32,492 nt of DNA from an uncultured Eubacteriales bacterium (GCA_905202605.1 CAJKSU010000007.1:1-32492), one strand, 5' to 3'; shown: positions 1 to 8,836, counted from the stretch's first letter. Made by a program: numbers and translations. Notes: generated by a model from the sequence alone, not told the origin.

Positions 1-24
1 CATTGTTTCCCTAAGAGCCGCTTT

Positions 25-1110
25 CTACTTGGTTATGATCCGGCACAGCTCGCCGTTTCCCACGAGCCATACCCGGCGGTCACAGGCGGAAAGCCCCGCC
101 GCCCTTGCCCCCTGGGGGCTGGCAGTTACCTGCCTGCACTGCATATTATAGCTGCTGAGGCACTGCATGTCCAGAATATATAGTCGCCCGGACTCGGCAG
201 CCATGTCCCGCACCACGCCGGTATGGGATCCTTCGCCCAGCACGTTCCCCCGGTCATCCACCGTCACGATCCGCTGCACACCGCCGTTGCCCAGCAGCAG
301 CGCCGCCCAGCCGTCATCGATGGCCCAGTGGGATACATGCTGCATTTCCAGCGCATATGCGCCGGTTTCCGTCCCCGCTTCGTCAAAGAATCGGAGACTT
401 TGCTCTGCCAGCACCGCAAAGCCGCTGCCGCAGGCCCTGAGCTGGCATTGTTCCCCGGCCTCCAGCGGGAGATTCACCCGCTCCGTGCCGTCTTTTTCAT
501 AGATTCGGAGGCTCCAGCCTCCGTCCGCTTCCGCACAGATACTGCCAAGGGCATGCTCTGTGAGCGCGATTTGGGTCATGGCGCTGTCCGTCAGCCCAAT
601 GGCTGCCGTCTCTGCGCCGTCCACCCCGAAAATCAGGGTTCTGGTGAGATAACCGGAGCCTTTGGAGATCACCGCCGCCTCCCCGTTCCATACATCCGCC
701 TGCAGGATACCGGCGGGAACCGGGGTGACCGCAAAGCCCTGCTCTGTCCAGCGGTAGAGGGCTTCCTCGCTCCATGCTCCGGCACTGCTGCCGGAGAGCG
801 GGGACAGCTGCTCCGCTCCGGTGTCCAAAGTATCAGTTAGCCTGCCGCTGTCGCCAAGATGCCGGAGCATGCCGCCGTCTATCAGCAGCGCCCCGTGGGA
901 CAGGGCAATGATTTTTGTCGATTCATCGCAGGATGCTTCCTGCCAGTCCAGATTGGTTTCGTTTCCTCGGAATTTCAGCTGCTGCCGCAGCACCGTCCAA
1001 TGCTCCGCTGCCCACGCTCCGGCCATTGCCGCCAGAGCCAGCAGAATCAGTACAATGATAAACTTCCATTTTGTTTGACGTCCATACTCTGCCGTATGGT
1101 CATCCAACAT
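25..1110 (-). CDS. DUF5711 family membrane-anchored protein
   Basis: Last gene of the minus-strand operon. The protein has a short cytoplasmic N-terminus, one membrane segment (about residues 15-35, rich in I, L and A) and a long extracellular part of about 320 residues. That part has repeated short beta-strand-like stretches, as in a beta-propeller, which matches the layout of DUF5711 proteins of clostridia. Function unknown. I place the start at 1110 (MLDDHTAEYG) because GGGAGG lies eight bases upstream; the longer in-frame ATG at 1134 has no ribosome binding site. With this start the gene overlaps the end of truA by 11 bases, which suggests translational coupling. No catalytic motif is visible. 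The family name is from recognition of the overall pattern, not from a search. Confidence 0.75.
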   Translation of the reverse strand: MLDDHTAEYGRQTKWKFIIVLILLALAAMAGAWAAEHWTVLRQQLKFRGNETNLDWQEASCDESTKIIALSHGALLIDGGMLRHLGDSGRLTDTLDTGAEQLSPLSGSSAGAWSEEALYRWTEQGFAVTPVPAGILQADVWNGEAAVISKGSGYLTRTLIFGVDGAETAAIGLTDSAMTQIALTEHALGSICAEADGGWSLRIYEKDGTERVNLPLEAGEQCQLRACGSGFAVLAEQSLRFFDEAGTETGAYALEMQHVSHWAIDDGWAALLLGNGGVQRIVTVDDRGNVLGEGSHTGVVRDMAAESGRLYILDMQCLSSYNMQCRQVTASPQGARAAGLSACDRRVWLVGNGELCRIITK

Positions 1111-1864
1111 GAAACGCAACCTCCCCGCATTCATACCACAATTGGGTCATATAGAGTCCGCCCGGCGGAAGCGTTGGCCCCGCGGCGGTACGATCTCCCT
1201 TATCCAGGATCTCGGTAATGGCCTCCGGCGGGAATTTTCCCTCGGCGGCATAGATCACAGTTCCCGCCATGGCCCGCGCCATGTTATAGAGGAATCCGTT
1301 GGCGCAGATGCGGAGCAGGATCAGCTGATCCCGCCGCTCTACCTCAAAATGATGCACCGTGCGGACGGTGGATTTTACGTCCGTTCCCACGGAGCGCACC
1401 GCCGCGAAATCATGGGTGCCAACAAAGCGATCCGCAGCCTGCTGCATCACCGTTTCATCCAGATGCTTGGGATAAAAGCAGGCTCGATTCACATAGAAGG
1501 GATCCCGGATCCGGGAGTTATAGATCTGATAGGTGTATTCCTTTTTAACGCAGGAGCCGATGGCGTTGAATTCCTCCGGCACCTCAAAGGCCTCCCGCAC
1601 CACGATATCATGGGGCAGATGGGTGTTCATGGCATAGGGGATCCGATCCACCGGGATCCGGGAATCCGTGCGGAAATTCGCCACATAGTTCCGGGCATGC
1701 ACCCCGGCGTCCGTCCGTCCGCAGCCGGTGATCTTCACCTTGTGTCCCATCACCATGGCTGCCGCCCGCTCCATCGTCTCGCAGACAGAGATGGCGTTTT
1801 TCTGCACCTGCCACCCATGATAGGCCGTCCCCTCATAGGTCAGGATCATGGCAATATTGCGCAT
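1100..1864 (-). CDS. truA: tRNA pseudouridine synthase A
   Basis: Converts uridines 38-40 in the anticodon stem-loop of many tRNAs to pseudouridine. The 254-residue protein has the usual family length. The hallmark motif GRTDAGVHA is at residues 49-57, and Asp52 is the expected catalytic aspartate. The N-terminal YEGTAYHGWQ block (10-19) and the C-terminal FLYNMARAMAGT block are also typical. The start at 1864 is preceded by AAAGGAG. It lies 12 bases after ecfT and before the DUF5711 gene. The order ecfA1-ecfA2-ecfT-truA is a widespread Firmicute arrangement, so co-transcription is expected. Confidence 0.96.
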   Translation of the reverse strand: MRNIAMILTYEGTAYHGWQVQKNAISVCETMERAAAMVMGHKVKITGCGRTDAGVHARNYVANFRTDSRIPVDRIPYAMNTHLPHDIVVREAFEVPEEFNAIGSCVKKEYTYQIYNSRIRDPFYVNRACFYPKHLDETVMQQAADRFVGTHDFAAVRSVGTDVKSTVRTVHHFEVERRDQLILLRICANGFLYNMARAMAGTVIYAAEGKFPPEAITEILDKGDRTAAGPTLPPGGLYMTQLWYECGEVAFHVG

Positions 1865-1876
1865 GGTATCTCTCCT

Positions 1877-2680
1877 TTACAGGCCAAACTGTCTCAAAAC
1901 GATCACTGCCGCCACCAGCGCAATGCCGATCAGCAGTCCGACCGTATCCCGCTGCTGCCATTTCAGCGGCGTCATGCGGGTTCGTCCCTGACCGCCGGTA
2001 TAGCAGCGGCATTCCATAGCGGTCGCCAGTTCGTCCGCCCGTCGGAATGCGCTGACAAACAGCGGCACCAGAATGGGGATCAGCGCCTTGGCCTTCTGCA
2101 TGAGATTGCCGGTTTCAAAATCTGCTCCTCTGGCCTTCTGCGCGGACATGATCTTGTCCGTCTCCTCGATCAGGGTTGGAATAAACCGCAGAGCGATGGA
2201 CATCATCATTGCCAGCTCATGCACCGGCACATGGATCTTTTTCAGTGGCCCCAGCAGCTGCTCCAGTCCATCGGTCAGTGTAATGGGCGAGGTAGTATAG
2301 GTGAGCAGAAATGTACCGGTAATCAGCATAATGATCCGAGCCACCATCATAATGGCATTGCGAATGCCGTTATCGGTGATTTTAAAACGCCACACCTGTA
2401 CCAGCACATCGCCCTGCGTATAGAACATATTGAGAATGGCGGTAAACACGATGATAATGACCACCGGCTTGATGCCCTTCAATATGGTTTTCAGCTTAAT
2501 CTTTGAAATTCTCACCGCGGCGATCAGATAAACAAGCGTCAGCAGATACGCCACGATCCCCTTGCAGGTGAACAGCGCAATGATATAGAGGATGACGCTG
2601 ACGATCTTTGTGCGGGGATCCATCTTATGGATGGCTGTAGTTCCGGGGAAATACTGCCCGATGGTGATATCCTTCAGCAT
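1877..2680 (-). CDS. ecfT: ECF transporter transmembrane protein EcfT
   Basis: Membrane scaffold of the energy-coupling factor module. It joins the two ATPases to exchangeable substrate-binding S components for uptake of vitamins or metal ions. At 267 residues it has the normal length. Hydrophobic segments fall at about 24-57, 72-90, 108-130, 155-170, 200-212 and 245-267. The two coupling-helix motifs that contact the ATPases are present: A-R-G at 183-185 and a second Ala/Arg-rich element around MECRCY (222-227). The start overlaps the end of ecfA2 by seven bases and has GGGAGG upstream. No S-component gene is in the window, so this is the shared (group II) type and its substrate cannot be read from here. 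Confidence 0.96.
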   Translation of the reverse strand: MLKDITIGQYFPGTTAIHKMDPRTKIVSVILYIIALFTCKGIVAYLLTLVYLIAAVRISKIKLKTILKGIKPVVIIIVFTAILNMFYTQGDVLVQVWRFKITDNGIRNAIMMVARIIMLITGTFLLTYTTSPITLTDGLEQLLGPLKKIHVPVHELAMMMSIALRFIPTLIEETDKIMSAQKARGADFETGNLMQKAKALIPILVPLFVSAFRRADELATAMECRCYTGGQGRTRMTPLKWQQRDTVGLLIGIALVAAVIVLRQFGL

Positions 2681-3564
2681 GCCCGGTCGCCTCCCTTCAA
2701 TGCCTCCAGCGCGGCAACCGCCTGCGCAGTGGTATAAACGGAGGGATCCACCGGCAGCCCCAATTCCTTCAGCCGCCGGAAAATCTTCGTCACCTGAGGG
2801 ATGGCAAGTCCCATAGCCTCCAGCTCATCTCCGTGGGAGAATACCTCTCTGGGCGTTCCGTCCATGGGGATCTTCGCATCGTTGACCACCACAAGGCGCT
2901 CTACGCTGTCGGCGATCTCCTCCATGGAATGGCTGACCATGATGACGGTGGCCTGCTTGGCGGCCTGATAGGTGCGGATATTCCGGAGAATTTCCTCCCG
3001 TCCCTTGGGGTCAAGCCCCGCCGTGGGTTCGTCCAAAATCAGCACCTTCGGCTCCATGGCGATGACGCCCGCAATGGCAACCCGGCGCTTCTGACCACCG
3101 GACAGCTCAAAGGGTGAAAGCTCCATCACGGACTCCGGCAGCTCTACAAAGCTTGCCGCCTCCCGCACTCTCCGGTCGATCTCCTCATCGGAAAGCTTCA
3201 TATTCTTCGGCCCGAAGGCAATATCCCGGTAGACCGTCTCCTCAAAGAGCTGATACTCCGGATACTGAAACACCAGTCCCACCTGAAAGCGTACCTGACG
3301 GGTGAACTGCTTGTCCTTCCAAATATCCTCGCCGTCAAAGAGTACCTGTCCGGCAGAGGGCTTTAACAGACCGTTGAGATGCTGGATCAGGGTGGATTTT
3401 CCCGATCCGGTGTGTCCGATGATGCCCATAAACTCGCCGGGCATTACAGAAAAGTTCACATGATCCAGGGCATAATGCTCAAAGGGCGTACCCTGAGAAT
3501 AAATATGGGTCAAATCTCTTGTTTCAATGATTGGGTTCAAGCTAATATCCTCTGGCTGATACAT
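2674..3564 (-). CDS. ecfA2: ECF transporter ATPase EcfA2
   Basis: One of the two ATPases of the energy-coupling factor. The order of motifs is complete: Walker A GHTGSGKST at 50-58, Q-loop FQYPEYQLF near 99-107, signature LSGGQKRR at 154-161, Walker B VLILDEPT at 174-181, and switch histidine in VSHSM near 216. The ...YPEYQLF Q-loop is typical of EcfA2. It has 296 residues, close to the usual 285-290. The ATG at 3564 has a poor ribosome site; a TTG at 3540 with AGAGGA upstream is a possible alternative start. A 55-base gap separates it from ecfA1, and its stop overlaps ecfT. Confidence 0.96.
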   Translation of the reverse strand: MYQPEDISLNPIIETRDLTHIYSQGTPFEHYALDHVNFSVMPGEFMGIIGHTGSGKSTLIQHLNGLLKPSAGQVLFDGEDIWKDKQFTRQVRFQVGLVFQYPEYQLFEETVYRDIAFGPKNMKLSDEEIDRRVREAASFVELPESVMELSPFELSGGQKRRVAIAGVIAMEPKVLILDEPTAGLDPKGREEILRNIRTYQAAKQATVIMVSHSMEEIADSVERLVVVNDAKIPMDGTPREVFSHGDELEAMGLAIPQVTKIFRRLKELGLPVDPSVYTTAQAVAALEALKGGDRAC

Positions 3565-3619
3565 TTCGGATCGCCCGCACAGCCCTGCTGGGCGTCACTT
3601 TTTCCTACGAATTGATGAT

Positions 3620-4471
3620 TTATGCACCGGCTGCTTCCCGGTAGATGGCCTGAGCGCATTCCTCAACACTCAGTGCGTCCAGCGGGAGGCTCCAGCCCTT
3701 TTCGTTGAGATCATACATAAGCTCCGTTGTCTCCGGTACGGTCAGCCCCACGCTGCGGAGCAGCTCCACCTGAGAAAAGACCTTCTTCGGGGTGTCGTCG
3801 GCAATGACCTTGCCGTCATTCATGACCACCACTCGATCCGCCTCCACGGCCTCCCGCATGTGATGGGTAATGAGGATCACGGTGACGCCGAACTTGTCGT
3901 TGAGCTCATGGATGGTTTCCACCACCTCATTCCGTCCAACGGGATCCAGCATGGCGGTCGGCTCGTCCAGCACCACGCATCTGGGACGCATGGCCAGCAC
4001 GCCCGCAATAGCGACCCGCTGCTTCTGCCCGCCGGACAGAAGATGGGGCGCATGCTTCCGGTATTCGTACATGCCCACGGCCTTCAGCGCTGCGTCCACG
4101 CGCTCCCGGATCTCATGAGGCGGAACACCCAGATTCTCCAGCGCAAAAGCGACGTCCTCCTCGACCACATTGGCAACGATCTGGTTGTCGGGGTTCTGGA
4201 ACACCATACCCACAGTTTTCCGAATGGGGATTGTCTCCTTCTCCTGCCGGGTGTCCATGCCGTAAACCATGATTTCGCCCCCGGAGGGCAGCAGAATCGC
4301 ATTAAAATGCTTCGCCAGCGTAGATTTCCCGCAGCCGTTATGCCCCAGAATCACCACAAAGGTTCCCTGCTCCACCGTAAGATTCAGATGCTCAAACACC
4401 TGCAGGGGCTGTTCCCCCTCAGTACGCTGATAGGTAAACGATGCGTCTTTTACTTCAATTGCAGTTTCCAA
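3620..4471 (-). CDS. ecfA1: ECF transporter ATPase EcfA1
   Basis: Partner ATPase of EcfA2. Walker A GHNGCGKST is at 43-51, Q-loop FQNPDNQIV at 91-99 (the NPDNQ form typical of EcfA1), signature LSGGQKQR at 145-152, Walker B VVLDEPT at 166-172, and switch histidine in ITHHM near 207. The 283-residue length is normal. The start codon is TTG at 4471, with AGAGAGGA about eight bases upstream. The gene begins four bases after the methyltransferase stop, so it belongs to the same transcript. Confidence 0.96.
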   Translation of the reverse strand: METAIEVKDASFTYQRTEGEQPLQVFEHLNLTVEQGTFVVILGHNGCGKSTLAKHFNAILLPSGGEIMVYGMDTRQEKETIPIRKTVGMVFQNPDNQIVANVVEEDVAFALENLGVPPHEIRERVDAALKAVGMYEYRKHAPHLLSGGQKQRVAIAGVLAMRPRCVVLDEPTAMLDPVGRNEVVETIHELNDKFGVTVILITHHMREAVEADRVVVMNDGKVIADDTPKKVFSQVELLRSVGLTVPETTELMYDLNEKGWSLPLDALSVEECAQAIYREAAGA

Positions 4472-4475
4472 TGGC

Positions 4476-5342
4476 TCAGTCCTCTCTGTACCAGCGGCCC
4501 GTAGCTCCGCAGGGAAGCACCAAACCGGAGGCGGTCACCGGAAGCCCCAGCTCGCCGCTGTCCGTATGTCCGCCATATTTTGTTGAAAATATACTGTCAG
4601 AAATGTATCCCACCACGGAGGGGGCAAGCCCCGTGGTGTAGGAATTGATGATCACAAACAGCGGGTTGTCGGAAAGCACCCCGGCGCAGAGCTTTACAAA
4701 GCCGTAAAGATCCTTTTCCAGCTTCCATATCTCGCCGTTCGAGCCTCTGCCGTAGGAGGGCGGGTCCATGATGATGGCGTCATACTTCCGCCCCCGCTTG
4801 ATCTCCCGCTCCACAAACTTGCGGCAGTCGTCGATGATCCAGCGGATAGGGCGATCCTCCACCCCGGAGAGCTTGGCATTTTCTCTGGCCCACGCCACCA
4901 TGCCCTTTGCCGCATCCACGTGGCAGACGCTGGCGCCCGCTGCGGCGCAGGCCATGGTCGCACCGCCGGTATAGGCAAAGAGATTGAGTACGTTGACGGG
5001 CCGCCCTGCATGGCGGATCTTGTCCATGGCCCAATCCCAGTTGGCTGCCTGCTCCGGGAAAATGCCCGTGTGCTTGAAGTTCATGGGCTTCACCTGAAAC
5101 GTCAGCTCTTTATAGCGAATCTCCCATTTCTCCGGGAGCTTTTTCGTGTTCCACTGGCCGCCGCCGGTATGGCTCCGCTCGTAACGGGCGTTATACTCCC
5201 GCCAGCCCGGATGCTTTCGAGGCGTTTCCCAAATCACCTGCGGATCCGGGCGCACCAGCGTATATTTATCCCAGCGCTCCAGCTTTTCGCCGCTGGTGCA
5301 GTCCAGCACCTCATAGTCCTTCCATTCGTTTGCTATCCACAT
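4476..5342 (-). CDS. Class I SAM-dependent RNA methyltransferase (COG1092-like)
   Basis: Probably methylates a base in 23S rRNA. The 288-residue protein has a Rossmann methyltransferase core: motif I NLFAYTGGATMACAAAGA at 120-137, acidic residue in HVDAAKG near 141-147, IIDDCRKF at 169-176, and the catalytic loop IMDPPSYGRG at 191-200. The DPPSYGRG form places it near the RlmI/RlmK branch. It lacks an obvious N-terminal PUA domain, so it is the short form; the exact target base cannot be told from sequence. The start has AAGGAG upstream and lies 12 bases after the penicillin-binding protein gene. Confidence 0.85.
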   Translation of the reverse strand: MWIANEWKDYEVLDCTSGEKLERWDKYTLVRPDPQVIWETPRKHPGWREYNARYERSHTGGGQWNTKKLPEKWEIRYKELTFQVKPMNFKHTGIFPEQAANWDWAMDKIRHAGRPVNVLNLFAYTGGATMACAAAGASVCHVDAAKGMVAWARENAKLSGVEDRPIRWIIDDCRKFVEREIKRGRKYDAIIMDPPSYGRGSNGEIWKLEKDLYGFVKLCAGVLSDNPLFVIINSYTTGLAPSVVGYISDSIFSTKYGGHTDSGELGLPVTASGLVLPCGATGRWYRED

Positions 5343-5354
5343 GGCGCTTACTCC

Positions 5355-7859
5355 TTACTGTACCGCGGGCATGGACACCACGGGATCGGATTCCGCCGGC
5401 GTCGTTACCGTTCCGTCCTCCGAGGGCGTCGGCGTGACCGTCACGGCGCCGGTGGTACCGGTCGTTGTCGTTGTTGTTCGGTTTGAGGTATGGATGGTAC
5501 AGGTCTTATTCACCGGATCCATGGTGTCGCACCGCGCCTCGCTATAGCCGCTGCGCTTTGTCAGCGTGCCGATACAGTACTGCTGATCTGCCACCACAAT
5601 GCCCGCAATGGGGAACTGCCGGGAAATATTCAGCATGCCATACTGCTCCACCGTACCTCTTGCGGCGCAGTAGTCCCCTGCCACATGCAGGGTATCACCC
5701 GCAGTGCAGAGACTGGTTTCCACATGGGTATCACAGTAGGCCGTGGGGGCGTCGCTGCTGTCCAGCATGACCGAAATGGTGCGGTCGCCGCGCACATCCT
5801 TGGTACACCACTCGTTGGGCAGCCGTCCGCTGTCCTGGCACACCTGTACCTCTACCACAGAGGAGGGCTTTTCAAACGCCTTGTTCTCCTTGCCCTCATG
5901 CACCTTTGTCATGACCTCATTAAACAGCACTGAGGCCGGGTTTTCAATGGAATCATCCTCCAGCACTACTTCCTGCGGCTGGTCATAGCCGCACCATACC
6001 ACGCCGGTATAATAGCCGGTATATCCGGCAAACCAGCGATCCTTGTCGTCAGAGGTGGTACCGGTCTTGCCGGCGGTGTCGATTCCGGGAACCTGCGCCT
6101 CCTGACCGGTGCCGTCCTTTACCGTCTCCTCCATCATATAGGTGAGATAGTAGGCGGTCTTTTCGCTCATGTTTTCATTGGAGGACTGGGTGTTGTCCAG
6201 CACCACATTGCCGTCGCTGTCGAGCACCTTGGTATAGGTTCTGGCCTTCCGGTAAACTCCTTTGTTTTCAATCGAAGCATAGGCAGCCGCCATATCCCGG
6301 ATGGTAACGCCGCGCACCATGCCGCCCAGTGCCAGAGACCAATAGCTCTTATCGGTGTAGCTCACGCCGTTGAGCTCATACTCGTCCACCAGAGAATTGA
6401 GGTGCATCTCGTCCACTGCGTACTGATAGGCATAGTCAAGCCCCACATCGTCCAGCACCTTCACCGCCACAGTATTGGTAGAACGCTTCATGGCATCCAG
6501 AATATTGGTCAGGCCGTGATAGGTCTCGTCCTCGTTCTTGGGCCACGGAGTGGAACCGAAGGTAAAGGGCGTATCGTCATACACCGTTGCCGGCGTAATC
6601 AGTCCCAGCTCCAGTGCCGGCGCGTAGACTGCCAGCGGCTTGATGGTAGAACCGGGAGACAGCAGGCTCTGGGTTGCACGGCTCAGGGTCAGACTTCCCT
6701 CTTTTTGCCCCACGCCGCCCACAATGGCGGCAATGTCGCCGGTTTCGTTATCAATAATCACGATACCGGATTGCAGCTGCTGATAGGTGCTGTCGGTTTT
6801 CGGGATATTATCCAGATTCTCATAGACATCTTCCGCAGCGTTCTGCACATCCACATCAATGGTGGAATAGATCTGATAGCCGCCGCCCAGAATCATCCGG
6901 TTGATGACCTCGGTATCATAGCCCGTAACGGAGGCCAGATCGTCTACCACGTCCCGGATCACCTGATCCACAAAATAGGAATAGTAATCCGAGTTGTCGC
7001 CGGTTTCCGTGGAGGAATCCGCATACTGGAAGTTCAGCTCCTCGGCCTTGGCATTCTGATAGTCGCTTTCGGAAATATAGCCCTGCTGCCACATCTCATA
7101 GAGAATATTGGTCTGGCGTTCCTTATTATTGGCCTTGGTCTTCTCGCTGATATAGGGGTCATATATAGATGGGTTATTGGTAATGGCAATCAGGCTGGCG
7201 CATTCTGCCAGATCCAGCTGGCTGACGTCCTTGCCGAAATAGGTATAGGCCGCCGTCCGGACGCCGTAGGCCTGCTCGCCCAGATAAATGGTATTGAGAT
7301 ACCATTCCATGATTTCTTCCTTGTTGTACTGCTTTTCCATTTCCAGCGCCCGGAAAATCTCCACCAGCTTCCGGCGAACCGTAACCTCCTTGTCGTTGGT
7401 CAGGTTCTTGACCAGCTGCTGGGTCACGGTAGAAGCGCCATAGGCGCTGCCTCCGCCCAAAAACAGGTTGGCCGAGGCCTTCATGGAACGGAGCCAGTCA
7501 ACACCGTTATGCTGGAAAAACCGCTTATCCTCAATGGCGACCGTGGCATAAACCAGATTGGTTGGAATATCCTTATAGGAGGCCCAGATCCGGTTTTCCT
7601 CTCCATAGAGGTTCTGAAGCGCCTGATACTCTCCGGTGGACTTATCCTGATAATAAATCACGGAGGTCTGATTCAGCCGGAAGCTGTCAAGAGAAAACGA
7701 CACCTGCGGCATCAGATAATTCCGCAGATATGCGGTAAAGATACATGCAAAGATCACAAGGCTGATTGCCAGTACCAGCAGCACCGATCCCAGCACCGTT
7801 CCAAACCGCCGGAAAAATCTTCCCATGACTCCCGGCTGTTTCTTCTGTTTTTTTGCCAT
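5355..7859 (-). CDS. Class A penicillin-binding protein (PBP1A-like)
   Basis: Bifunctional cell-wall enzyme that polymerises glycan strands and cross-links peptides at the outer face of the membrane. Residues 1-20 are basic and cytoplasmic, and 21-45 form the membrane anchor. The GT51 glycosyltransferase domain (about 80-260) has catalytic Glu110 in AIEDKRFFQHNG and the GASTVTQQLVKN motif at 141-152. The transpeptidase domain (about 360-670) has S404-T-I-K407, S460-T-N462 and K598-T-G600, so all active-site boxes are intact. The C-terminal tail (about 680-834) carries several Cys residues and ends in a Thr/Pro-rich low-complexity stretch. The start at 7859 has GGAGGTG at good spacing. It is the first gene of the seven-gene minus-strand operon. 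Confidence 0.95.
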   Translation of the reverse strand: MAKKQKKQPGVMGRFFRRFGTVLGSVLLVLAISLVIFACIFTAYLRNYLMPQVSFSLDSFRLNQTSVIYYQDKSTGEYQALQNLYGEENRIWASYKDIPTNLVYATVAIEDKRFFQHNGVDWLRSMKASANLFLGGGSAYGASTVTQQLVKNLTNDKEVTVRRKLVEIFRALEMEKQYNKEEIMEWYLNTIYLGEQAYGVRTAAYTYFGKDVSQLDLAECASLIAITNNPSIYDPYISEKTKANNKERQTNILYEMWQQGYISESDYQNAKAEELNFQYADSSTETGDNSDYYSYFVDQVIRDVVDDLASVTGYDTEVINRMILGGGYQIYSTIDVDVQNAAEDVYENLDNIPKTDSTYQQLQSGIVIIDNETGDIAAIVGGVGQKEGSLTLSRATQSLLSPGSTIKPLAVYAPALELGLITPATVYDDTPFTFGSTPWPKNEDETYHGLTNILDAMKRSTNTVAVKVLDDVGLDYAYQYAVDEMHLNSLVDEYELNGVSYTDKSYWSLALGGMVRGVTIRDMAAAYASIENKGVYRKARTYTKVLDSDGNVVLDNTQSSNENMSEKTAYYLTYMMEETVKDGTGQEAQVPGIDTAGKTGTTSDDKDRWFAGYTGYYTGVVWCGYDQPQEVVLEDDSIENPASVLFNEVMTKVHEGKENKAFEKPSSVVEVQVCQDSGRLPNEWCTKDVRGDRTISVMLDSSDAPTAYCDTHVETSLCTAGDTLHVAGDYCAARGTVEQYGMLNISRQFPIAGIVVADQQYCIGTLTKRSGYSEARCDTMDPVNKTCTIHTSNRTTTTTTGTTGAVTVTPTPSEDGTVTTPAESDPVVSMPAVQ

Positions 7860-7961
7860 ATTGGGCGCACCTCCGCAGTGATTTCATCCTGTATACGTCA
7901 CCCGGCCATCCATAGAGCCGGCTTCCATTCGCCATTTGGGCGCAGGTTTAGAGTTTAGTAT

Positions 7962-7970
7962 ATTATATCA
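7962..7970 (-). promoter_or_regulatory. Extended -10 promoter for the PBP operon
   Basis: Read on the minus strand, TGATATAAT is an extended -10 (TGnTATAAT), about 100 bases before the PBP start. A perfect TTGACA lies only eight bases upstream of the -10, too near to be its -35; no good -35 is seen at 17 bases. An extended -10 promoter does not need one. Confidence 0.5.
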
Positions 7971-8247
7971 CAGCCTGTCAATCATGTACCCTGAGTTTTT
8001 TTCATTTTTCGGAGGATTTTCCCGGTGCAATTATAAATAATGTGTGAATATCTCCCTCCGCCCCGGATATGCTGTATGTATGGGGCGCTCCGGACGCCGT
8101 TTTCCCCTTCAGCGCATACCGCTGCCGTCCTCGGGTAATCCATTGATTTATTGGCTGTTTTTTCAGATTCTGATGGTTTTCCATGTTGAATTATGGTCAA
8201 AATGCGCATTTTTTCTGCAAAAACAGCGCTTCCTCAAAAAATAACAC
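7971..8247. other. Intergenic region between divergent PBP operon and DUF1292 gene
   Basis: About 280 bases without a supportable gene. AT-rich at both ends. It contains a short perfect palindrome AAAATGCGCATTTT (about 8201-8214) and a small GC hairpin near 8088-8105. The short open frames here on either strand lack codon bias and ribosome sites. I see no recognisable RNA family. Confidence 0.4.
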
Positions 8248-8276
8248 TTGATTTTCTGGCGCTGTGGCATTACTAT
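8248..8276 (+). promoter_or_regulatory. Sigma-A promoter for the DUF1292 gene
   Basis: TTGATT (8248-8253), a 17-base spacer and TACTAT (8271-8276). Transcription would begin near 8283, leaving a leader of about 45 bases with AAGGAG before the ATG at 8327. Confidence 0.7.
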
Positions 8277-8326
8277 ATGCACGTAATCAAAAAATCCGCA
8301 TAAGCTAAAGCCGGAAGGAGATTTTC

Positions 8327-8629
8327 ATGAGCGAATATGGTGACAACATCATCTCCATCAGCGACGACGAGGGCAATGACTTCGAGCTGCTGGTGCTGGA
8401 TGAGGCCGATATGAACGACGTCCATTATCTTGCCCTCACCGAGGCAAAGAACCCGGAGGAGGAAGAGAATCTGGAGGTCATTATTCTGAAGGTGATTCAG
8501 GATGAGGCAACCGGGGAGGATCTTCTTTCCACCGTTGACAGCGATGATGAGCTGGAGGCAATCTATCAGATCTTTGAAGATCAGATGTTTGCCGACGATG
8601 ACGGCCCGGTTTCTGACGACGTCGAATAA
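8327..8629 (+). CDS. DUF1292 domain-containing protein
   Basis: Small, very acidic protein of 100 residues without membrane segments or signal peptide. The pattern fits DUF1292 (the Bacillus YrzB group), short conserved Firmicute proteins of unknown function: an N-terminal D-E-x-G-N-D-F-E-L motif (14-22), then a hydrophobic strand and an E-E-E-N-L-E-V-I-I-L segment (45-55). In many Firmicutes this family lies near alaS-ruvX; here ruvX is about 3.5 kb downstream. The ribosome site GGAAGGAG precedes the ATG. It has its own promoter, and the 6S RNA candidate follows directly. Confidence 0.85.
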   Translation: MSEYGDNIISISDDEGNDFELLVLDEADMNDVHYLALTEAKNPEEEENLEVIILKVIQDEATGEDLLSTVDSDDELEAIYQIFEDQMFADDDGPVSDDVE

Positions 8630-8640
8630 CACCGTAAATT

Positions 8641-8836
8641 TCCCTGCTTGGTGCGTGATGGATCCTGTTAAACCCACATTATAACTTCGGGATGCTGTAC
8701 TCCCGCTGCTGCTTGCAGGCCTCCTGCCGGACTTGTCCGCAGAAGTTGGAAGCAGTCACAGCAGCGGGGAGGCAACCCACCTGCCGTTCCGTGCAGGTTA
8801 TAATTGGATCCACACGGCCAAAGCGGGGATTTTTTT
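8641..8836 (+). ncRNA. ssrS: Probable 6S RNA (SsrS)
   Basis: The region folds into one long rod. An outer stem pairs about 8641-8665 with 8806-8829, including the GGATCC copies at 8660-8665 and 8806-8811, and runs into a T7 tract as its own terminator. An inner 11-base stem pairs TCCCGCTGCTG (8701-8711) with 8759-8770. Between the two stems is a large asymmetric bubble. Its 3' side holds CACC followed by the hairpin CCTGC/GCAGG (8780-8797) and GTTA, as in the 3' central-bubble hairpin of known 6S RNAs. 6S RNA binds sigma-A RNA polymerase as a promoter mimic and dampens transcription in stationary phase. Length (about 195) fits. I see no strong separate promoter, so it may be processed from the DUF1292 transcript. 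The exact 5' end is uncertain. Confidence 0.72.

Noticed and set aside
1..24. Start of another minus-strand gene (ATG at 3-1 after GGGAAACA)
   Set aside because: Only three bases are inside the window, so it cannot be supported.
1109..2506. Long open frame (465 codons) on the plus strand opposite truA and ecfT
   Set aside because: Lies wholly antisense to two well-recognised genes, is rich in His, Arg and Gly as expected from the reverse of GC-rich codons, and has no family pattern. The same applies to long antisense frames at 6402-7958, 8917-10608, 22941-24464, 25756-26841 and 30586-32262.
8701..8770. SRP RNA (4.5S/scRNA) as an alternative to 6S
   Set aside because: GGAAGCAG occurs, but the required CAGGTCCGGAAGGAAGCAGC apical loop of SRP RNA is not present.
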